Shown here in pieces: positions 8,373 to 16,611 of a stretch of 64,000 nucleotides of DNA (position 1 is the stretch's first letter; every line of letters starts with the position of its first letter). The notes below the pieces were generated by a model, which saw nothing but the letters and a program-made list of their open reading frames with translations, was not told where the DNA came from and searched no databases. Position numbers and translations under genes: made by a program. This stretch comes from Ralstonia sp. SET104 (lineage in GTDB: Bacteria > Pseudomonadota > Gammaproteobacteria > Burkholderiales > Burkholderiaceae), in the NCBI RefSeq assembly GCF_003851545.1, contig NZ_BHVX01000001.1, forward strand, positions 310,001-374,000, given 5' to 3'.

Positions 8373-9164
8373 ATGAACACACTGTCTTCCTCGCCCAACA
8401 CCCGTGGCCCGATCGGCATCGTTGCTGCGTTGCATGAAGAGATCAACGAGCTGCTGACGCTGCTGTCTGACGCGCAGTGCGTGCCTATCGGCAGCCGCGA
8501 TTTCTGGACCGGCCAGCTTGATGGCCACGCGGTGGTTGTGGTGCTGTCACGCGTTGGCAAGGTGGCGGCGGCGTCTACCACGGCGGTGCTCATCACGCAG
8601 TTCAACGTACGCGCGATGGTGTTTGCCGGTGTGGCGGGCGCGGTGGCGCCGGGTGTGGCCGTGGGCGATGTGGTGGTGTCGGAAGAACTGCTGCAGCACG
8701 ATGTTGATGCTTCGCCGCTGTTCCCGCGCTGGGAAATTCCGCTGACGGGCATGGCGCGCTTTCCTGCCGATGCGGTGCTGGCTGGCGGCTTGCTGGAAAG
8801 CGCGGGCGCCGTGCTGGCGGACCCGCACGCGCTGCTGGGCCCGGATGTCATGCGCGCCTTCGGGATTACCGCGCCGCAGGTGCATCGGGGGTTGATCGTC
8901 AGCGGCGACCGCTTTGTCTGCACCTCGGCCGAGAGCGCCGTGCTGCGTACCGCATTGCCCGATGCTCTGGCGGTCGAGATGGAAGGTGCCGCCGTGGCGC
9001 AGGTCTGCCACGAGTGGGGCGTGCCGTTTGCCGCCATCCGCACGATTTCAGACCGGGCGGACGACGCGGCCAGCGTGGATTTTGCCCAGTTCATCGCGCA
9101 GGTGGATTCACGCTACAGCGTGGCCATCCTGCGCCAATGGCTGTCGACGACGTGCGTGGCCTGA
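8373..9164 (+). CDS. 5'-methylthioadenosine/S-adenosylhomocysteine nucleosidase family protein
   Basis: With the ATG at 8373 the product has 263 residues; an upstream frame from 8298 is open but unlike the family. The N-terminus IGIVAALHEEI and the GVAGAVAPGVAVGDVVVSEEL stretch are typical of the purine nucleoside phosphorylase / MTA-SAH nucleosidase fold. VEMEGAAVAQVC supplies the catalytic glutamate and RTISDRAD the catalytic aspartate. It should cleave adenine from methylthioadenosine or SAH in the cytosol. It follows inhA on the same strand with about 100 bp between them. Confidence 0.85.
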   Translation: MNTLSSSPNTRGPIGIVAALHEEINELLTLLSDAQCVPIGSRDFWTGQLDGHAVVVVLSRVGKVAAASTTAVLITQFNVRAMVFAGVAGAVAPGVAVGDVVVSEELLQHDVDASPLFPRWEIPLTGMARFPADAVLAGGLLESAGAVLADPHALLGPDVMRAFGITAPQVHRGLIVSGDRFVCTSAESAVLRTALPDALAVEMEGAAVAQVCHEWGVPFAAIRTISDRADDAASVDFAQFIAQVDSRYSVAILRQWLSTTCVA

Positions 9165-9169
9165 ACGGT

Positions 9170-9634
9170 CTACTGACCTTGCACGGCCAGATATTTGTCG
9201 AGCGCGTTGGCGCGTTCACTCAGGCGGAAGATTTCATTCTCAAGGCGTTGCAGATCGTTTAGCGTGCCCTTGCCGTAGAGGCCGGATTCAAGGGCCGCTG
9301 TCTTGGCGTGAAAGTCCTGCCACGCCTGCTGCGAGTCCACCAGCGCATCTTTTGCCTGGCCACTCAATTTGCCGAGCAGCGTTTTGTATGTGGCGTTCAG
9401 GCGCTCATCCTGCGCGGCTTTCTCGGCAGACAGACAAGTGCCGATCGCGTCCGGGCTGTCGCCTGCCTTGTCAACGCATGCATAGAGCTTGGTGCTGATG
9501 CCCTGCGGTGCGCGGCGCTTGATGCCGTTGGCCAGGGTCTGCGCCGCAGAGGCACCAGCGCTGTGCGCCAGCAGCGCAAGTGCAACGGGCAGGGTGAGCG
9601 TCTTCAGTGTCTTCAGTGTCGTCAGCGTGTTCAA
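9170..9634 (-). CDS. exported LprI-like (DUF1311) protein
   Basis: The chosen TTG start at 9634 lies seven bases after AGGAG and opens a 154-residue protein with a signal peptide (to about ASA at residue 31). A LprI-type domain follows. Its cysteines are in YACVDKAG and IGTCLSAE, followed by the conserved helical LNATYKTLLGKL and SQQAWQDF segments. Members of this family are periplasmic or surface proteins and some inhibit lysozyme. The leader is built of TLK/TLT repeats because of a short DNA repeat (GTCTTCAGT). The gene is convergent with the nucleosidase gene. Confidence 0.78.
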   Translation of the reverse strand: MNTLTTLKTLKTLTLPVALALLAHSAGASAAQTLANGIKRRAPQGISTKLYACVDKAGDSPDAIGTCLSAEKAAQDERLNATYKTLLGKLSGQAKDALVDSQQAWQDFHAKTAALESGLYGKGTLNDLQRLENEIFRLSERANALDKYLAVQGQ

Positions 9635-9990
9635 GAGGCCACTCCTGATCGCGTGTCTGCGATGTCGGGGATGCTTGATATGGGCCGCCCAGTCTATCGG
9701 CTGGCCCGCGCGCCCGCGATCAGCCAGGCAGGTGAGGCCGCAGGTTGCGCATCCGGCGCCGCATTTCGTCTGGCTTGTGCTGCCGCCTGAGGTGCGGGCC
9801 GACCGCGTGGCCATTTGCGATGTCGAAGCCGGTGCCGCACGCATTGCCGCTGGCGCTTGGCTCCGTTGCGCTTGACCGGCAGCAGGTGCAGGCGTGCGTC
9901 CGTCCATGACGGGAAGCGTGCCAAACGGCGTCGGCTTGCCTACACTCTCGTCGCAACGGGATGACCGAAATGGCCCACTCAGGAGACCCC

Positions 9991-10845
9991 ATGAATACGT
10001 GGCTCGCGACGATGGCGGGATGGATGCTTTGCGCGTGCGTGGCGCTTGGCGGAACTGCCCATGCAGCCGATGCCCCCGACGGCTCGACCTTGACCGTCAA
10101 CATCGGCACGCAGCACCGCACGCTGTCGCGCGATGCGCTGCTGCATGATCCACACCTGACCAACGTGACCGTGGAAGACCAGAACCTGAAGCGCCGCCTG
10201 ACTTTCAAGGCGATCCCCATGACGGAGCTGTTCCGTGGGCAGACCATCGGGCCCGATGCCAGCGCCACCACCGCCGCCAGCGATGGCTACGTCTCGCACC
10301 TGCCGATGCGGCTGCTGCTGGCCGACCGCGCCGATGGCCCGCGCGCCTGGCTGGCCGTCGAAGACCCGGCCGCACCGTGGCCCACGCTCAAGGGCCAGGA
10401 CATCGGCCCGTTTCGCCTGATCTGGACAGCGCCGCCGGCCAAGGCGCCGGTCGTGAACGAAAGCCTGTGGACGTACAGCATCGTGCGCATCGACATTGCC
10501 GCGCTACCCGGCGAGCGCTTCGCGGCCATCCGGCCCGCCGCCGGGCTGCCCGCAGACGGCCCTGTCATGCGCGGCTTCGCCACGTTTGAGCGCGTCTGCT
10601 TCTCGTGCCACACGCTCAACCGCGCTGGCGATGCCAACCTCGGCCCCGATCTGAACGTGCCATACAGCCCCGTGGAATACCTGGGCGACGAGAAATTGCG
10701 CCACCTGATTCGCGATCCGCAATCGCTGCGCTGGTGGCCCAATGCGCGCATGTCGGCCATCGATGAGAAAACGCTGTCCGATGCCCAGCTCAACGATCTG
10801 TTGGCGTACTTCCGGCACATGACCAAGCGCAAGTCGACACATTGA
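9991..10845 (+). CDS. periplasmic c-type cytochrome with an N-terminal accessory domain
   Basis: AGGAGA precedes the ATG at 9991; the protein has 284 residues. A signal peptide ends around AHA (residue 25). Residues 30-185 form a domain that looks like the sulfite-oxidase-type molybdopterin-binding fold seen in soluble redox proteins, but without an obvious Moco cysteine. Residues 190-280 form a monohaem cytochrome c: CFSCH binds haem and the M of ARMSAID is the likely axial ligand. It should carry electrons in the periplasm. No dehydrogenase partner is adjacent, so its donor is unknown. Confidence 0.8.
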   Translation: MNTWLATMAGWMLCACVALGGTAHAADAPDGSTLTVNIGTQHRTLSRDALLHDPHLTNVTVEDQNLKRRLTFKAIPMTELFRGQTIGPDASATTAASDGYVSHLPMRLLLADRADGPRAWLAVEDPAAPWPTLKGQDIGPFRLIWTAPPAKAPVVNESLWTYSIVRIDIAALPGERFAAIRPAAGLPADGPVMRGFATFERVCFSCHTLNRAGDANLGPDLNVPYSPVEYLGDEKLRHLIRDPQSLRWWPNARMSAIDEKTLSDAQLNDLLAYFRHMTKRKSTH

Positions 10846-10865
10846 TCTGCGCTGTTTGATCTGCG

Positions 10866-11375
10866 CTATTCGGCTGCCCAGCCGACCAGCGTGGCGATGG
10901 TGTTCATGTTGCGCGCCGTCCCCGTCTTGGCGGCGGGGATTTTCAGTTTGGAATCGGCCATGCCATCGCCGTAGAGCACGTAGATTTCGCGGGTGCCGAG
11001 CGCCATCTCTTCCGCCTTGCGGCCGGTGGCGGCGGCCAGTGCATCAGCAGGCGGTGGCGCATCGAGAAAGATGGCGACCGTCCGGTTGGGCGCCGCCGTC
11101 TTGAATGGATTGCCCTCCAGCACGGCAGCCAATTCCGGCCCCGTGCGCACCGCCACCCCAACGGGCTTGCCCGCGTAGTCCTCCAGGCAGCGTTCCAGCT
11201 TCGCCTTGATTGACGCTTCCGAAAGCCGGCTTTGAAAAACCACGTTGCCGCTCGCAATGTAGGTGCGCACGCCGGTCAGGCCAATCGATTCGCACATCGC
11301 GCGCAACTCAGCCATGGGCAGTTTGCCGGTGCCGCCCACGTTGACGGCGCGCAGAAAGGCGATGTAGCTGGGCAT
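10866..11375 (-). CDS. DUF1697 family protein
   Basis: The 169-residue protein starts MPSYIAFLRAVNVGGTGKLPM, which is the hallmark of DUF1697, and continues with RTYIASGNVVF and the EIYVLYGDGMADSKL region typical of that family. It is cytoplasmic with no membrane segment. The molecular role of DUF1697 proteins is not established. It is convergent with the cytochrome gene, 20 bp from its stop. Confidence 0.88.
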   Translation of the reverse strand: MPSYIAFLRAVNVGGTGKLPMAELRAMCESIGLTGVRTYIASGNVVFQSRLSEASIKAKLERCLEDYAGKPVGVAVRTGPELAAVLEGNPFKTAAPNRTVAIFLDAPPPADALAAATGRKAEEMALGTREIYVLYGDGMADSKLKIPAAKTGTARNMNTIATLVGWAAE

Positions 11376-11571
11376 GAGGTTCTCCTGTTCTATTTGTCTT
11401 ATGGATGGCTTGCAGGTGTGCTCTAATCAGCAACATTTTGTTACGGGATTGACGAATGTGTTTAACCCGTCCTGTTGCGCGACTTGTATTCTGCGCCCCG
11501 AACGTATCGATCTGCGGATCGGCCCGCGCTGTCGAGTGCGGCATCCTGCATTTGCGCATAAGGAGAACACC

Positions 11572-12003
11572 ATGTTGAAGAAGATTGCACCTGCCCTGTT
11601 TGCGGCAGCGCTTGCCGGTCTGACGGCTTTGCCCGCAGCCGCGGATGACTTGTCCAACGCCCTGGGCGGCGCGCTGGGTGGCGCGGGCGGGGCGGCCGTG
11701 GGCGGCGCGCTTGGCGGCCAGACCGGTTCGGTCATCGGCGGGGCGATTGGCGGCGGTGCTGGCGGTGCATTGACGGCCAACGGCCGCGAGCGCAAGGGCG
11801 CCATCGTGGGCGGTGCAGTGGGCGGTGGTGTGGGCGCGGCTGCGGGTAATGCCATGGGCGGCCGCACGGGCGGCATCGTCGGCGCCGGCTTGGGTGGCGG
11901 CGCCGGTGCAGCGCTGGGCGGTAACGTGCAGCGCAATTCGTATTCCGACCGCGACGACCGCGGCTATCGTCGCCACGGCAAACACCATCATCACCATCAC
12001 TAA
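11572..12003 (+). CDS. exported glycine-zipper protein with a natural His6 C-terminus
   Basis: A strong AAGGAG precedes the ATG at 11572. The 143-residue protein has a signal peptide (to about AAA-D, residue 25). Three blocks of glycine-zipper repeats (GGALGG, GGAIGGGAGG, GGAVGGGVG) follow between about residues 30 and 120. Such zippers usually insert in, or pack against, the outer membrane. The tail is a basic, Tyr/Arg-rich segment ending in HGKHHHHHH, six consecutive histidines encoded by mixed CAC and CAT codons. The tail may bind metal. The exact function is unknown. Confidence 0.8.
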   Translation: MLKKIAPALFAAALAGLTALPAAADDLSNALGGALGGAGGAAVGGALGGQTGSVIGGAIGGGAGGALTANGRERKGAIVGGAVGGGVGAAAGNAMGGRTGGIVGAGLGGGAGAALGGNVQRNSYSDRDDRGYRRHGKHHHHHH

Positions 12004-12177
12004 TGTGATGCGCCGGGGTGCTCGCCGCTGAGCGCCTCGGCCGCTTTCTTGCTTTCCTTCGGGCGCCAGGGCTTGGCAGGCAGTCGCCAAAACGGTTCGT
12101 CGCCGTCACGTGTGCTGCCTATCATATCGAGACAGTCTCGGTGGGCCATTACCACGAAGACCACGAAGGAGAGCGCC

Positions 12178-13557
12178 ATGACGCAACGTTTCGACGCCAT
12201 CATCATCGGCACCGGACAGGCTGGCCCGCCGCTGGCCGCGCGGTTGTCTGGCGCGGGCATGAAGGTCGCCATCGTCGAGCGCGGCCGCTTTGGCGGCACG
12301 TGCGTCAACACCGGCTGCATTCCCACGAAAGCGATGGTGGCCAGCGCCTATGCGGCGCGCATGGCACAGCGTGCGGCCGAATATGGCGTGGTGATCAACG
12401 GTGGTGTCACCGTAGACATGCAGCGCGTGAAAGCCCGCAAGGATGAGATTTCCGGGCGCTCCAGCCATGGCGTTGAGCAATGGGTGCGCGGCCAGGAGCA
12501 CGCTACCGTCTTCCAGGGCCATGCCCGCTTTGAAAGCGCGCGGACCGTACGTGTCGGCAACGAATTGCTCGAAGCCGAGCACATTTTCATCAACGTCGGT
12601 GGCCGCGCGTTGGTGCCGCCGATGCCGGGGCTCGATCAGGTGCCCTTTCTCACCAACTCCACCATGATGGACGTGGATTTTCTGCCCGAGCACCTCGTCG
12701 TGATCGGCGGAAGTTACGTCGGGCTGGAGTTCGGCCAGATGTTCCGCCGCTTTGGCGCGCGCGTGACGATTGTTGAAAAGGGCCCGCGCCTGATCGCGCG
12801 TGAAGACGAAGATGTATCGCAGGCCGTGCGCGAGATCCTGGAGGCCGAGGGCATCGACGTGCAGGTCAACGCCAATTGCCTGAGCGTGCAGCGGGATGGC
12901 GCCAATGTGGTGGTCGGTCTGGATTGCACCGGTGGCGCGCGCGAGGTGCGGGGCTCACATTTGCTCGTGGCGGTGGGGCGCGTGCCCAACACCGATGATC
13001 TTGGCCTCGACAAGGCCGGTGTGGAAATCGACAAGCGCGGCAATATCCGCGTCGACGAGCAACTGCGCACCAACGTGACCGGCATCTGGGCCATGGGCGA
13101 CTGCAACGGGCGCGGCGCGTTTACGCACACGGCCTACAACGATTTCGAGATCGTGGCCGCCAACCTGCTCGACGACGACCCGCGCAAGGTGTCGGACCGC
13201 GTCCCGGCATACGCCATGTACATCGACCCGCCGCTCGCGCGTATCGGCATGTCGCTCACGGAGGCCAGGCAATCGGGGCGCAAGCTGCTGGTCGGCAACC
13301 GCCCGATGACGCGCGTCGGCCGCGCTGTGGAAAAGGGCGAGAGCCAGGGTTTCATGCGCGTGGTGGTCGATGCGCAGACGCATGAGATTCTTGGCGCGTC
13401 GATCCTGGGCGTGGGCGGCGACGAGGCGGTGCATTCGATCCTCGACGTGATGTACGCGAAGGCGCCTTACACGACCATCAGCCGCGCCATGCATATTCAC
13501 CCGACAGTGTCGGAGCTGATTCCCACGTTGCTGCAGAGCTTGGAGCCGGTGTCGTAG
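12178..13557 (+). CDS. FAD-dependent pyridine nucleotide-disulfide oxidoreductase
   Basis: AAGGAGAG precedes the ATG at 12178; the product has 459 residues. The FAD-binding motif is IIIGTGQAGPPLA. The redox-active disulfide is in GGTCVNTGCIPTK near residue 40. The NAD(P)-binding GGSYVGLEFG lies near 180 and the second FAD motif is WAMGDCNG. The C-terminal dimer domain carries HIHPTVSE, whose His and Glu form the catalytic pair. This is the class I disulfide reductase layout shared by mercuric reductase, lipoamide dehydrogenase and RclA-like proteins. It lacks the N-terminal metal-binding domain and the C-terminal cysteine pair of MerA, so RclA-like is the nearer reading. Substrate not assigned. 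Confidence 0.88.
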   Translation: MTQRFDAIIIGTGQAGPPLAARLSGAGMKVAIVERGRFGGTCVNTGCIPTKAMVASAYAARMAQRAAEYGVVINGGVTVDMQRVKARKDEISGRSSHGVEQWVRGQEHATVFQGHARFESARTVRVGNELLEAEHIFINVGGRALVPPMPGLDQVPFLTNSTMMDVDFLPEHLVVIGGSYVGLEFGQMFRRFGARVTIVEKGPRLIAREDEDVSQAVREILEAEGIDVQVNANCLSVQRDGANVVVGLDCTGGAREVRGSHLLVAVGRVPNTDDLGLDKAGVEIDKRGNIRVDEQLRTNVTGIWAMGDCNGRGAFTHTAYNDFEIVAANLLDDDPRKVSDRVPAYAMYIDPPLARIGMSLTEARQSGRKLLVGNRPMTRVGRAVEKGESQGFMRVVVDAQTHEILGASILGVGGDEAVHSILDVMYAKAPYTTISRAMHIHPTVSELIPTLLQSLEPVS

Positions 13558-13582
13558 CGCAGGGCGCGCCGCCCAAAAACAA

Positions 13583-13601
13583 GGGCGCCTGCCAGGCGCC
13601 C
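13583..13601 (-). terminator. rho-independent terminator of the ChaA-type antiporter gene, possibly bidirectional
   Basis: GGGCGCCT and AGGCGCCC form an 8-bp stem around the loop GCC. On the minus strand the stem is followed by a T-rich run (complement of 13575-13582). It lies between the convergent stops at 13557 and 13632. Confidence 0.75.
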
Positions 13602-13631
13602 CAAACATCCGTTGGCTACCGTGCGCGCCGC

Positions 13632-14714
13632 TCAGGGCACGATCGAGAGAAACAGGTACGCCGCAAAGATCGCCAGATGCACGACGCCTTGCAGGATGGT
13701 CGTGCGGCCCTTGCCGAGCGTGAGCGACGACACGATCAGCGTCAGAAACAGGAGCACCATTTCCTTCGGGCCCAGGCCCAGCTCCAGCGGGCGGCCGATC
13801 CAGATGAACACGGCGGCCACCGTCGGGATGGTCAGCCCGATGCTGGCCAGCGCCGAACCCAGTGCGAGGTTCAGGCTCGTCTGGATGCGGTCGGCATTGG
13901 CGGCGCGCAGCGCTGCCAGGCATTCGGGCAGCAACACCAGCGCGGCGATGACGATGCCCACGGTGGCGGGCGGTGCGCCCGCGTTCAGGATGGCAGCTTC
14001 CACCGAAGGCGACAGCACCTTGGCCAGCCCCACCACTGCCACCAGCGACACCATCAGCAGCACCGCGCTGAAGGCGGCCACGCGTCCTGGCGGCGGCGGT
14101 GCATGCACGTCTTCGTTGGCGCTGTCGACGAGGAAGTAGTCACGGTGGCGGATGGTCTGCACGATGACGAAGCAACCATAGAGCACCAGCGACGTCACCC
14201 CCGCAAAGCCGAGTTGCGCCGGGGTCAGGACGGGCCCCGGCGTGGAGCTTGTGTAGTTGGGCAGCACCATGGTCAGCGTGACCAGCGCAGCCAATACGGC
14301 CAGTGCAGCGGTGGCGCCCGGTGCCTGGAAGGCCTGCTCGCGGTGGCGCAGGCCGCCCACGAACAGGCACATACCCACGATACCGTTGCAGATGAGCATG
14401 ACCGCCGCAAACACGGTATCGCGCGCCAGGCCAGCCTTCTCAGGGCCGGAAGAGAGCATGACCGACACGATGAGCGCGACCTCGATGACGGTCACGGCAA
14501 TCGCCAGGACCAGCGTGCCGAAAGGCTCGCCCACCTTGTGGGCGACAACCTCTGCATGGTGCACAGCTGCAAAGACAGCGCCTGCAAGCGCAAGCGCCAT
14601 CAGCGTGATCAGCCAGCCGCCGGGTGTCATGAGCGTGCCGCCGACCAGCACCACCCACCCGAGCAGCGGGGCGGCGATCGTCCAGACGGGCAGCTTGTTG
14701 GAAGATAGGGCCAC
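13632..14714 (-). CDS. chaA: ChaA-type calcium/sodium:proton antiporter
   Basis: The 360-residue protein has about eleven membrane segments. The first half carries VGEPFGTLVLAIAVTVIEVA and the second half ALVLLPECLAALRAANADR, the two inverted alpha-repeats of the Ca2+/cation antiporter superfamily with their conserved acidic residues. ChaA exchanges Ca2+ or Na+ (or K+) for protons across the inner membrane at high pH or salt. The start is a GTG reading as Met, and AAGGA lies upstream. The gene stands alone. Confidence 0.85.
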   Translation of the reverse strand: MALSSNKLPVWTIAAPLLGWVVLVGGTLMTPGGWLITLMALALAGAVFAAVHHAEVVAHKVGEPFGTLVLAIAVTVIEVALIVSVMLSSGPEKAGLARDTVFAAVMLICNGIVGMCLFVGGLRHREQAFQAPGATAALAVLAALVTLTMVLPNYTSSTPGPVLTPAQLGFAGVTSLVLYGCFVIVQTIRHRDYFLVDSANEDVHAPPPPGRVAAFSAVLLMVSLVAVVGLAKVLSPSVEAAILNAGAPPATVGIVIAALVLLPECLAALRAANADRIQTSLNLALGSALASIGLTIPTVAAVFIWIGRPLELGLGPKEMVLLFLTLIVSSLTLGKGRTTILQGVVHLAIFAAYLFLSIVP

Positions 14715-14836
14715 GGATTTTTCCTTGTTGTTGCCTCAACGCTGACGGGCAGCGAAGGGTTGGATGCGGTGTGGCCCGAATATAAAGCATGTGCGGAGCA
14801 TCAGCCCGCACCTGCGCGATGCGTCCTGTGACGGCG

Positions 14837-15691
14837 TTACTTGGCCGCTGCCACGTTCGATACCTCCTGGCTCCAGTAAGTAGGCAGCGCGCCGTATGGA
14901 TTCGGTAGTGTCTTGTTTGTAATGAACACGGCGGCCGCGCCCTTATTTGATGCGTTCTGGACGAAAGTTTGCATCTGCGTGGCCGATGCGGCGTACACGA
15001 TGTGCGCAAAGCGGCTCGTCGGATAGCTGGCCTGCCACGCCAGCGGTGCGTAGCTGGCGTAATGCTTGGCGCTGTCTTCAAACACGACGAGCTGATCCGC
15101 CACCGGCAGGCTGGCGTAGATTTCCGGCACGTTGGTACCCGGGTTGCCCGTGATCGTGTAGTTGGTCGACAGGCCCTTGATGTAGTTGTAGACCGATTGG
15201 TAGAACTGGATGTGCGCGGTCGTGCTGTCGGCTGTCATCTCATCGATGAAGAAGCCGTCCACCTGATACAGCGTCAGATAGGTGTTGATGTCCTGCACCA
15301 CCGCAGACAACGGCCGGTTTGTGTACGAGCTGGACACATACCCGATTACTTTGCCGCCTGCGGCATGCACGTTGGCAACGGCGGCAACGTAGTTGGCGTC
15401 TTGCGTGGTACCCGGCCCGCTGTTCGGGTTGAGAATGACTGTGGTCGGTACCGATTTTGCTGCCGTGGCCAGCGCGTTCCACTGTGTTGCGCCAGTGCCC
15501 GACGGATAGATATAGGACGGCACCAGCAGCCCTTCAGCGTTGGCATGTGGTGCACCCATCAGCGCACCGGTCACCAGCGCGAGCGCTGTGCATGCGGCGC
15601 GTGCAAACCTGCGCTTTGCGTTACCGGCTTGCGATGCCACGGCCAGCGTGGCGGATGTGGGCGAACGCCCCCCTGCTTGTATTGTTTTCAT
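14837..15691 (-). CDS. secreted spherulin-4 family (GH135-type) glycoside hydrolase
   Basis: From the ATG at 15691 the product has 284 residues. A long N-region is followed by a signal peptide (hydrophobic about 31-48, ending ANA-E). The rest is a TIM-barrel typical of spherulation-specific family 4: LLVPSYIYP, TTVILNPNSGPG, GKVIGYVSSSYTNRP and VDGFFIDEM. The D150-E151 pair and E205 (VVFEDS) match in spacing the catalytic D, E, E of fungal Sph3 (GH135), which cleaves galactosamine-containing exopolysaccharide. A secreted matrix-degrading enzyme is therefore likely; the bacterial substrate is inference. The leader contains a c-di-GMP-I riboswitch at 15757-15827. The start is supported by GGGGG a few bases upstream. 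Confidence 0.85.
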   Translation of the reverse strand: MKTIQAGGRSPTSATLAVASQAGNAKRRFARAACTALALVTGALMGAPHANAEGLLVPSYIYPSGTGATQWNALATAAKSVPTTVILNPNSGPGTTQDANYVAAVANVHAAGGKVIGYVSSSYTNRPLSAVVQDINTYLTLYQVDGFFIDEMTADSTTAHIQFYQSVYNYIKGLSTNYTITGNPGTNVPEIYASLPVADQLVVFEDSAKHYASYAPLAWQASYPTSRFAHIVYAASATQMQTFVQNASNKGAAAVFITNKTLPNPYGALPTYWSQEVSNVAAAK

Positions 15692-15756
15692 TTTGTGCCC
15701 CCGACCGCGCAATGTATTGCGTGTATCATCAGGCCCGCCCCCGCTGCGGGTTGGCA

Positions 15757-15827
15757 GGCAACTGGCTGACTTCCTGATACGAGAAGTCCCTATAGCTTTG
15801 CGTCGCCGGATCACTCCGGTTTTGCCC
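15757..15827 (-). ncRNA. c-di-GMP-I (GEMM) riboswitch upstream of the GH135-type glycosidase
   Basis: Read on the minus strand, GGGCAAAACC is followed by a P2 hairpin CCGGA-GTGA-TCCGG with a GNRA-type loop. Next comes CGACGCAAAGC, the conserved core matching the GEMM consensus GACGCAAAGCC. A third hairpin GACTTC...GAAGTC follows, then CAGCCAGTTGCC, whose TTGCC closes P1 with the first GGCAA. The order and spacing fit the c-di-GMP-I aptamer. It ends 66 bases before the ATG at 15691. The segment between holds CCCGC/GCGGG elements and the GGGGG ribosome binding site, so control could be by sequestering the RBS or by termination. Whether c-di-GMP turns the gene on or off cannot be told. Confidence 0.82.
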
Positions 15828-16094
15828 AGACCTCTGAGTGTGAACCCATTGGGCAAAGACTCTACCGGGGCCACGCGAACCCGGCAAACGGAGATTGCGC
15901 AAACCGGCTGGCCGCCGTGTGAAGCGTTGTCCGGATCCCACGGTGCCATGTCTCCCATGCCGCGTTTCCCCTGGCCTGCACCAGAACCTCTGGCGCATTC
16001 CGCCGACAAGCACCTCGCCCGTATCTTCAGGCCACGCAGTGCAACCGGTTGCCGCTGCGTTTTCGTTTCCATATCTGACTGAGGAGAACCAGCA
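15828..16094. other. intergenic region shared by the riboswitch leader and the divergent exported-protein gene
   Basis: This is the rest of a 403-base gap between divergent genes. It must contain the promoter of the riboswitch transcript (minus) and of the gene at 16095 (plus). A TTTGCCC at about 15874-15880 on the minus strand is complementary to the riboswitch GGGCAAA and could form an alternative pairing. A perfect palindrome GCAACCGGTTGC lies at 16041-16052. I see no gene here. Confidence 0.4.
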
Positions 16095-16550
16095 ATGAAC
16101 ATCCGCTCGAATGTGCCCGTCATCCGTCTCGTGCAGTTGGCGGTGATGTCCGTGATCGCATCGCTGGCGGCCACGGCGGCGTTGGCTGTGCCGCCCGCGA
16201 CCGTCGCGTCGTGCGAGGGTATCCAGGACGCGTACCCGATTCTCGGCACGCAATGCGCCAACAGCTACGCCAAGATCAACCACGCGCCCGCCAATGCAGC
16301 GGAGCGGCGCGAGACATATTCCGCACGACTTGCCGTGTTGCAGATCTTCCGCAAGGCGCTGCTGTGCAATGGCATGTATGGCGCATCGAAGCCGACACAG
16401 CAGAGCTTCTCAAGCGGCGAGGCCGGCCACCTCCAGGCATTGGCGAACCTGAACGCGGCCATGACGACTGCTGGCGACGCGAACGTGCCGGCGGCTTACA
16501 CGTCCACCGACTTGAACAGCGTGTCGATCAACAAGCCGCAGTGCAAGTAG
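16095..16550 (+). CDS. small exported protein of unknown function
   Basis: GAGGAGA precedes the ATG at 16095. The 151-residue protein has a long N-region and a signal peptide ending near ALA (residue 32). The mature part has four cysteines (SCEGI, TQCAN, LLCNG and a terminal QCK), enough for two disulfides in the periplasm. No family was recognised. It is divergent from the riboswitch-controlled glycosidase, but nothing shows a shared role. Confidence 0.7.
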   Translation: MNIRSNVPVIRLVQLAVMSVIASLAATAALAVPPATVASCEGIQDAYPILGTQCANSYAKINHAPANAAERRETYSARLAVLQIFRKALLCNGMYGASKPTQQSFSSGEAGHLQALANLNAAMTTAGDANVPAAYTSTDLNSVSINKPQCK

Positions 16551-16611
16551 GCGCTGGCCTCCCGCACGGCGTGGGAGAATCGCAGCCTATGGCTTTCTCT
16601 CTCTCGCTGGC

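Noticed and set aside
12178-13557. Naming the disulfide oxidoreductase MerA or lipoamide dehydrogenase
   Set aside because: It lacks the C-terminal cysteine pair and metal-binding domain of MerA, and no 2-oxoacid dehydrogenase genes are near; other mer genes are absent.
14715-14836. A manganese (yybP-ykoY) riboswitch upstream of the ChaA antiporter
   Set aside because: I could not find the conserved loop sequences in order; the leader is also short.
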